DNA from: CAZXSK01 sp964642855
Lineage (GTDB): Bacteria > Planctomycetota > Phycisphaerae > SM23-33
Direction: 5' to 3'
Assembly: GCA_964642855.1 (NCBI GenBank)
Contig: CAZXSK010000007.1
Span: 1-64,000, forward strand
Length of the DNA stretch: 64,000 nt
The position numbers were made by a program, and so were the translations under genes. How positions within the stretch are numbered: position 1 is the stretch's first letter; every line of letters starts with the position of its first letter. This document shows positions 58,424-64,000 of the stretch, in pieces. Below the pieces are notes generated by a model that worked only from the letters and a program-made list of their open reading frames with translations, made no database searches and was not told the DNA's origin.

Positions 58424-59812
58424 ATGGCGAAGAAACGAGCCGCCATCCTGCAGGACCTCCGCGAGAAGATCTCCCAGTTTCCCACGTCTCCGGGAGTCTA
58501 CCTTTTCAAGGACAACACCGGCGTGGTTCTCTACGTCGGCAAGGCCAAGAGTCTGCGCAACCGGGTGGCGAGCTACTTCCAGCCATCTGCCGACCTGGAC
58601 CGCACGCGCAACGAGCGGATCGAGCGGATGGTGCGCGATCTGGTGGCCGACGTCGACGTGCTGGAATGCGAGTCCGAAGTCGATGCGCTGCTTCGCGAAA
58701 GCAGGCTGATCAAGGATATCCGTCCGAAGTTCAATGCTGCCCAGAAAGACCAGAAGACCTATCCGTACCTTCAGGTAACAACACGGGAGGACTTCCCCCG
58801 CGTGTGCATCACGCGCGAGCCCGCCTCGAAAAACGTACGCCTGTACGGGCCTTTTGTCTCTCCCAGCGATCTGCGGGCTGCCCTGCCGATGATGCAGCGG
58901 GTTTTCAAGTTCCGCACCTGCAAGCTCGACATCGACGCCGATGACGATACGCGCGAAAGATTTCGGCCTTGTATCCTGCATTCCATCCGCCAGTGCACAG
59001 CTCCCTGTGCAGCGAGAGTAGGCAAGCAGGATTACGCCCGGCAGATTCAACACCTGAGGCAGTTCCTGGAGTCCAAAGGCACCCAGCTGAAGCGGGAACT
59101 GAACCAGCAGATGCAGCAGGCCGCGAAGGATCTCGAGTTCGAACGGGCAGCGGAATTGCGTGACGAACTCAAGGCCCTGGAGGGGCTGCAGAAGCGCGGA
59201 CTGGTTCACGAGCACGCCCAGCCCGAAGCGTTCACGATGGACCGCCGGGCGGGAATGGAGAGATTGGGCAAGCTGCTGGACACCGAGGCGGTCCCGAGGA
59301 CCATCGAGGGCATTGACATTGCCCACCTTGACGGCGGCGAACTCTGCGGTTCCAGCGTGAGCTTCATCGACGGCAAGCCGTTCAAGTCCGGCTATCGGCG
59401 GTACAAGATCCGCACAGTGGAAGGCAACGACGATTTCGCCTCGATCCGCGAGGTCGTTTGGCGGCGATACAAATACGCGGGCATGAACGCCGAACTCTTT
59501 CCGGATATCATCCTCATCGACGGTGGGCGGGGGCAACTCTCGGCTGCCTACTCGGCATTCGATGAACTGGAGTTCACACCCCCGAGACTCCTGTCACTGG
59601 CGAAGAAGAACGAAGAGGTCTTCGTGCACGGCAGGGACAAGCCACTGAAACTCTCGCGGCACGATCCGGCACTGCGGATTCTCCAGAGCGTCCGAGACGA
59701 AGCGCACCGGTTCGTACAGCACTATCACCACATCCTGCGAAGGCGTGCCACCCTCGAACAGGATGCTCCCGTCGGTCGGCGAAAACCGGCCGGCCCGGAC
59801 GACAGGCAGTGA
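58424..59812 (+). CDS. uvrC: UvrC-type excinuclease subunit, short form without C-terminal HhH domain
   Basis: A 462-residue UvrC; typical length is about 600. GIY-YIG nuclease (SPGVYLFKDNTGVVLYVGKA, about 22-41), a Cys-containing region (FRPCILHSIRQCTAPC), UVR motif (AKDLEFERAAELRDELKAL, about 225-243) and the RNase H-like 5'-nuclease with acidic residues in GIDIAHLDGGE and ILIDGGRGQLSAAY, and His in DEAHRFVQHYHH. The (HhH)2 domain that binds DNA in most UvrC proteins is missing; the protein ends just after ILRRRATLEQ. It probably still makes both incisions with UvrB, since both nuclease centres are complete. Confidence 0.9.
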   Translation: MAKKRAAILQDLREKISQFPTSPGVYLFKDNTGVVLYVGKAKSLRNRVASYFQPSADLDRTRNERIERMVRDLVADVDVLECESEVDALLRESRLIKDIRPKFNAAQKDQKTYPYLQVTTREDFPRVCITREPASKNVRLYGPFVSPSDLRAALPMMQRVFKFRTCKLDIDADDDTRERFRPCILHSIRQCTAPCAARVGKQDYARQIQHLRQFLESKGTQLKRELNQQMQQAAKDLEFERAAELRDELKALEGLQKRGLVHEHAQPEAFTMDRRAGMERLGKLLDTEAVPRTIEGIDIAHLDGGELCGSSVSFIDGKPFKSGYRRYKIRTVEGNDDFASIREVVWRRYKYAGMNAELFPDIILIDGGRGQLSAAYSAFDELEFTPPRLLSLAKKNEEVFVHGRDKPLKLSRHDPALRILQSVRDEAHRFVQHYHHILRRRATLEQDAPVGRRKPAGPDDRQ

Positions 59813-59818
59813 TCCACG

Positions 59819-60952
59819 CTAACGCTGGTAGATGGGAAGCTGACGGCAGGAGACGGTCATCGCGAGAATGCTCATCGAAGTGGCATAGCAGCGTCCAGCC
59901 TTGCCTTCATTACCGCTCCCCGCTGGCCAGGAGCCATAGTGCTCGCTTTTCTTCTTGTCTTCCTGGTACTTGAGAACCATCTCGAACATCCGGTCGGCCC
60001 AACGAGACCAGTACTGGCCTCCCAGTTGGAACATGCCCTGGGAGCAGTAGTACAACCCGTAGTAGAAATGCGACTCGCGTCCGAACCGACGGGGCAGGTG
60101 CTTGAGGATCCAGTCTCCTGCCTCACGATTGGTCTTGCTGTCATGCTCGCCGGTAAGCTCCAGACACAGCAGTCCGGTCCCCGTCCGTGCCAGGCCGGAT
60201 TGATTCTTCTTGCCCTGGTAGGAGAACCCGCCATCCCGTGACCGGCAAACTTTCACGTACCGCACCGCACGTTCGATCGCCTTTTCCGGGACGGGTGCAC
60301 CGTTTCCCCGCGCGCTGCGCAAGGCCATCAGGGCCCACCCGGTGCAGGAAATGTCGCTGTCGTTACTCGTGTGCTGATACCGCCAGCCTCCCGCATGGGA
60401 GCTGCTTTTCTTGACGTTCTGGGCAGAGAGAATCACTCCGACCGCTTTGGAGAGGACCTCGTCGATCCGCACCTGGCGATTGGGATCGACCATGCCCGAG
60501 ACTTCCGAGAGCATCAGGGTGGAAATGCAGTGACTGTACATCGGCCCGTGCGAAGGCTCGGAGACGATCATGCCGTTCTTGTTCTGGCTGTCGAGTACGA
60601 AGTCGATGCTCCGGTTGATCACGTCGCCGTACGGTCCCGTCCCGGGGGTGTAGCCACGCGAGAGGAACGCCATCACGCATAGCGACGTGATGCCCGTGTT
60701 CCTGCCCATGCCGCTCTTGAACGACCCGTCCTTCGCCTGATTCCGCTCCAGGTACGCCAGGCCACGATCGATCGATTCCTCGATCTGCTCCTGCTGCTGA
60801 CGGATCTCCTCCGAGGCCTTGTCCGCCCGCGCCTGCTTGGCAGTTCCCACCAGCATCCAGATGGTGAACGCAGCCAGGACCAGCCCGGCCAGTTGCATAC
60901 GACGGATCGGGCCAAACCAGCTCGCTTGTGTCTCAGTGGATCTGCTCATCAT
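59819..60952 (-). CDS. membrane-anchored squalene-cyclase/prenyltransferase-like repeat protein
   Basis: A 377-residue protein with an N-terminal membrane anchor (about 20-38), then alpha/alpha-toroid repeats resembling squalene-hopene cyclase and prenyltransferase: IDRGLAYLERNQAKDGSF, IDFVLDSQNKNGMI, ISCTGWALMALRSARG, VRYVKVCRSRDGGFSYQ and TGTGLLCLELTGE. No DxDD catalytic motif of true cyclases is visible, so cyclase activity is not supported. Proteins of this kind are encoded with MoxR/Bat clusters in planctomycetes. It follows the giant coiled-coil gene by 14 bases. ATG 60952 or 60949 are both possible. Confidence 0.82.
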   Translation of the reverse strand: MMSRSTETQASWFGPIRRMQLAGLVLAAFTIWMLVGTAKQARADKASEEIRQQQEQIEESIDRGLAYLERNQAKDGSFKSGMGRNTGITSLCVMAFLSRGYTPGTGPYGDVINRSIDFVLDSQNKNGMIVSEPSHGPMYSHCISTLMLSEVSGMVDPNRQVRIDEVLSKAVGVILSAQNVKKSSSHAGGWRYQHTSNDSDISCTGWALMALRSARGNGAPVPEKAIERAVRYVKVCRSRDGGFSYQGKKNQSGLARTGTGLLCLELTGEHDSKTNREAGDWILKHLPRRFGRESHFYYGLYYCSQGMFQLGGQYWSRWADRMFEMVLKYQEDKKKSEHYGSWPAGSGNEGKAGRCYATSMSILAMTVSCRQLPIYQR

Positions 60953-60966
60953 CCTCTCCGTGGGCG

Positions 60967-63900
60967 TCAGTCCTTGTCCTGGGACTGGGATTCCTTCTCT
61001 TCTTCGAGTTTCCGCTCGGCCAACACCTGCAGATACCGCTTGGCGTACTCCCGATAGGTCTCGGGGATGTCCTCGGAACTCGCCTGGAGGATCTCGTTCC
61101 GCAGTTTGCCGGGCAGACGGGCCCAGTCGCTGGCGGAGATGCCGATCTCCTCGAGCTTGGCTGCGCGGGGGTCGGTCGCCATCATGCCAACTCCCACCTG
61201 CGGATCCGACGCGCTGCTTGGCTGGCCGGAGGCCATGCCCTGGCCTTCTGCCTGCCCGGGCTGCTGGCCTTGTCCGGGTTGCTGACCCTGCGCCTGTCCC
61301 TGGCCAGGCTGCTGACCTTGGGCCATCCCCGGAATCGCCGACGGATTCAGGCCCGACGCCTGCGCCTCGGCCGATGCCTTGCTCATGGCCTGGGAGAGCG
61401 CCTCAGCCGCAGCGGCTGCTTCGGAAAGCTCCCCCGTTGATGCCGCCTGGGAAGCCTCCTGGTAGCCCTCAGCAAGGTCCTCTGCAGCGGCCTCGCCGAT
61501 CGGATCTCCTTCGGCGGACGGCGCGCCCTCTGCCTGCTCGGACACCTTCTGGGCAAGGCGATTCAGCGCCTCTGCCGCCTGACCGAGAGAGGAAGCCGCC
61601 TGCTGCTGGGCAGAAGAGGCCTGGCCTGTCTCCCCTCGCGCAATCGCGCCATGGGCAGCCTGCTGGGCACTCTGAGCGGAGTCCATCGCTTCGGCGGCCT
61701 GCCTGGCCTCGCGGGCTGTGTCCTCGTCCATGCCCAAGTCCGCAACCTGATCGTTGATCGTTTCCACGGCCTCTGCCAGATCCCCGGTCTGCTCCTGAAC
61801 CTGCTCCTGCCGGGCCGAGATCGCCTCAGCGGGGCGACTCTCCGCAAGCGAGCGGAGCTGCTTCTCCACGTCCGCCTGCCGCTTGGCAAGTTCCGTCGCC
61901 TCCCTGGCCAGACGCTCCCGCTCGATATCCTCTGCGGTCGGAAGACCGCCCCGGGCCTCCTGGGCAGCCGAACCTTCCACTGCAGTCTGCTGGCCCTGCG
62001 ACTGCTGGCCTTGCGACTGCTGGCCCTGGGACTGCTGGCCCTGCGACTGCTGGCCCTGGGACTGCTGACCTTGGGACTGCTGACCCTGCGACTGTTGGCC
62101 TTGCGACTGCTGACCCTGGGACTGCTGACCCTGGGACTGCTGGCCTTGGGACTGCTGACCCTGCGACTGCTGCCCCTGGGACTGCTGACCCTGGGACTGC
62201 TGACCCTGCGACTGCTGGCCCTGCGACTGCTNNNNNNNNNNNNNNNNNNNNNNNNNNNNNNNNNNNNNNNNNNNNNNNNNNNNNNNNNNNNNNNNNNNNN
62301 NNNNNNNNNNNNNNNNNNNNNNNNNNNNNNNTGGGACTGCTGACCCTGGGACTGCTGACCCTGCGACTGCTGGCCCTGCGACTGCTGACCTTGGGACTGC
62401 TGACCCTGCGACTGCTCGGGCTGGCTGGATTCCGGGGCCTCTCCGCCGACGCTCTCTGCGAAGTCATCCATTTTTCGGCTGGCCTGCTGGGCGGCTTCAG
62501 ACGCCTCGGCTGGCGTGCCCTGCTGCATGCTCCTGGCGGCTTCGCGGGCGGCGACTGCGGCCTCGGTGCCCTTGTCCTCTCTCGTGGGAGCAAGATCCTT
62601 GGCTTTGTCGGCCAGCTCGGCAGCCTTCTCTGCGATGTCCTTCTGTTCCTCGCGGAGTCGCTCGAGCTGCTTGCCTTCCTGGCTGGCGACAGCCTGGGCC
62701 CGCTTGCGGGCGAGTTCTTCGGTCTTCTCGCGAAGGGCTTTCTGTCTCTCGGCCAGCGACTTTTCGCCCTGTTCGGCCAGGCGCTTTTCTGCCTGTTTCT
62801 GGTCCCCAACGGCCTCGGACAGGTCGCCCCGGTCGATCGCTTCGGCAGACTTCTGCATCTTCTCTCCGGCCTGGGCGACAGCTTCTCCCTGGGCCTGCTT
62901 CTTCTCACTCGCCTTTTGGGCCTGCCCGGCCACGGCCTGCTGTTCCTCGCCCAGCTTCGCCAGCTCCTTCTCTCGCTCGGACTGCTGCCGGGCGAGTTCA
63001 CCAGCCTTCTCCGCCAACTCCTTCTGCTTCTTTCCCAGTTCCTTCTCGCCGGAGGCGGCAAGTTCGCCCGCAGCCTTCTCTGCCTGGGCGGCCGCCTCGG
63101 CCGCATCGCCCTTCTCCATCTTCTCGGCAGCCTGTTTCATCTCGTCTGCTGCTTCCCGGGCCTTCTTGTCTTCCGACTTGGCGGCCTGCTCGGTGAGCTT
63201 CTTCTGCTGCTCGGCGAGTTGGGCAAGCTCTTTCCCGGCTTTGTCTGCTGCCTGGCTTGCCTGGGAAGCCTTCTCGGAGATCTCTTTCTGCTTGTCCTGC
63301 AACTCGGGGGCCAGTTCCCTGACCGCCTCCCGTGCTTCCTCCGCAGCTTGGGCAGCCTCCCTGGCGTCGCCCTTCTTCATCGCTTCGGCGGCCTCTGCCA
63401 AGGCCTTTTCCGCCTCGTCCTGCTCCGCCACGCGTTCCCGAAGGGCGTCCTTCTCCGCCTGCTCGGCGGTCTTGCGGGCAAGCTCCTTCTCCTGTTTGGC
63501 GAGTTCTGCCAGCTCCTTCTGTCCCTCGGCCTTGTCGCGGGCGACCTCTTCGGTCTTCTCGCGAAGCTCCTTCTGCTTGTCGGCCAATTCCTGCTCGCCG
63601 GCTTCCCGGAGCTCGCGCTCCGCCTGCTGCTGATTCTCCTTCGCATCGGACGCGTCCCCTTCCTTCAGCTTGCTGGCAGCCCGATCCATCGGCTTGGCTG
63701 CTTCGCGCGTTTCACCGCTTCGCGACTTGCGCGCAAGCTTCTGCAGACTCTCCTGGCTGCGAGCCAGCTTCTCAAGCTCCCTGTCGGCCTTTTCGAGATC
63801 CCGGCGGACCTCTTCGGCTTTGCGGGCAACCTGTTCCTGCTGCGGGGTCAAGTCGTCTCGAAGCTCAGCCAATGCTTTGCGGGCCTGCTCAATCCGCTCT

Positions 63901-64000
63901 TCAGCACGGGCTGTCTTCTCGCGCAGTTGCTTCTGCTTTTCGGCCAGGTTCTTCTCGCCGGCCTCTCGCAGCTTGCGCTCCGCCTGATGCTGCCTGTCCT
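60967..64000 (-). CDS. giant coiled-coil repeat protein, 5' end beyond the window, interrupted by an assembly gap
   Basis: One reading frame, once the 62232-62331 gap and one 55-base copy are collapsed, runs from the right edge to 60967. From the N-terminal side it has about five units of ~90 residues with the pattern GE..L..KQK.L.EK..ELA and A..KM..GDA.EA, strongly helical and Lys/Glu/Ala-rich; then a QGQQS pentapeptide tract (about 61988-62416); then helical Ala/Gln-rich sequence and a conserved end SDWARLPGKLRNEIL...YREYAKRYLQVLAE. The end resembles DUF4175-type proteins of planctomycete MoxR/Bat clusters. It was probably anchored by an N-terminal membrane part not in the window. Function unknown. 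Confidence 0.85.
62177..62231 (+). repeat. 55-base contig-end duplicate (first copy)
   Basis: Identical to 62332-62386 across the N gap; contig suffix equals next contig prefix, as at the other gap. Confidence 0.85.
62232..62331. other. 100-N scaffold gap inside the pentapeptide tract
   Basis: Exactly 100 N. Collapsing it with one 55-base copy rejoins the two frames of the giant coiled-coil gene. Confidence 0.95.
62332..62386 (+). repeat. 55-base contig-end duplicate (second copy)
   Basis: Identical to 62177-62231; assembly overlap. Confidence 0.85.

Larger units (their letters stand above)
61988..62416 (-). repeat. 15-base tandem repeats encoding QGQQS-type pentapeptides
   Basis: About 18 visible 15-base units (CTGCGACTGCTGGCC type with silent variants) encode glutamine/serine/glycine-rich pentapeptides. 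The true copy number is uncertain because an assembly gap lies inside the tract. Confidence 0.85.

Noticed and set aside
59819..60952. True squalene-hopene cyclase
   Set aside because: Only the repeat fold is present; the protein is half the length and has no DxDD catalytic motif.
61988..62416. Regular 15-base repeats as a CRISPR-like or non-coding satellite
   Set aside because: There are no spacers; the units encode an in-frame Gln/Ser/Gly tract inside a large coding sequence.

Overview
This 64 kb high-GC window looks like a planctomycete chromosome, most likely a Phycisphaerae-type metagenome assembly. The support is a fused lpxC/fabZ gene, a formylglycine sulfatase, a PEP-CTERM sorting tail, secreted HEAT-repeat proteins, a coiled-coil giant next to a squalene-cyclase-like repeat protein, DUF4416, and Rnf plus Nfn electron-transfer systems. 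This assignment is inference from gene content; there is no rRNA or other phylogenetic marker. I see no tRNA, CRISPR array, IS element or prophage.

Layout. 0.3-5.7 kb: secreted HEAT-repeat protein, an RraA-like/aldo-keto reductase operon, and a sulfatase followed by an orphan PEP-CTERM tail and a terminator. 6.0-11.8 kb: outer-membrane/lipid A operon ompH-lpxD-lpxC/fabZ-lpxA-like-lpxA-Gfo/Idh oxidoreductase. 11.8-18.4 kb (minus): SurA/PpiC-type lipoprotein, mfd, and a secreted protein of unknown function. 18.5-21.7 kb: galE and a helix-turn-helix protein fused to a decayed GspE/PilB ATPase. 21.7-24.0 kb (minus): the two Nfn subunits, ending in a strong terminator. 24.2-28.7 kb: mgtE (split by an assembly gap), a MoxR ATPase, a second HEAT protein and a FeoB-associated Cys-rich peptide. 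28.7-31.8 kb: queC and queF (divergent), apbE, and an alpha/beta hydrolase. 31.9-38.1 kb (minus): rseC-like gene plus rnfCDGEAB, behind a promoter with a CRP-like palindrome. 38.3-42.6 kb: ispD, a beta-helix lipoprotein and a GH43 glycosidase. 42.7-43.4 kb: crcB and DUF190. 43.4-47.7 kb (minus): O-antigen-ligase/TPR protein, WecA-like transferase, DUF4416. 47.9-53.9 kb: serS, an aromatic-rich leader ORF before aroF, comEC, and an MBL-like protein. 53.9-56.3 kb: two coupled CNNM transporters. 56.3-64 kb: PBP4, PilZ, a short UvrC, a squalene-cyclase-like protein and a repeat-rich coiled-coil giant that runs off the right edge.

Themes. Rnf, Nfn and ApbE form an electron-transfer neighbourhood: ferredoxin/NAD(P) couples plus the transferase that attaches FMN to Rnf. 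The lpx, WecA-like and O-antigen-ligase-like genes indicate an LPS-type envelope. Promoters are clear sigma-70 types, many with 16-18 bp spacers and several within about 10 bases of the start codon.

Assembly caution. Both 100-N gaps are flanked by exactly the same 55 bases on each side (contig suffix equals next contig prefix). Collapsing each gap plus one copy restores the reading frame of mgtE and of the giant coiled-coil gene.
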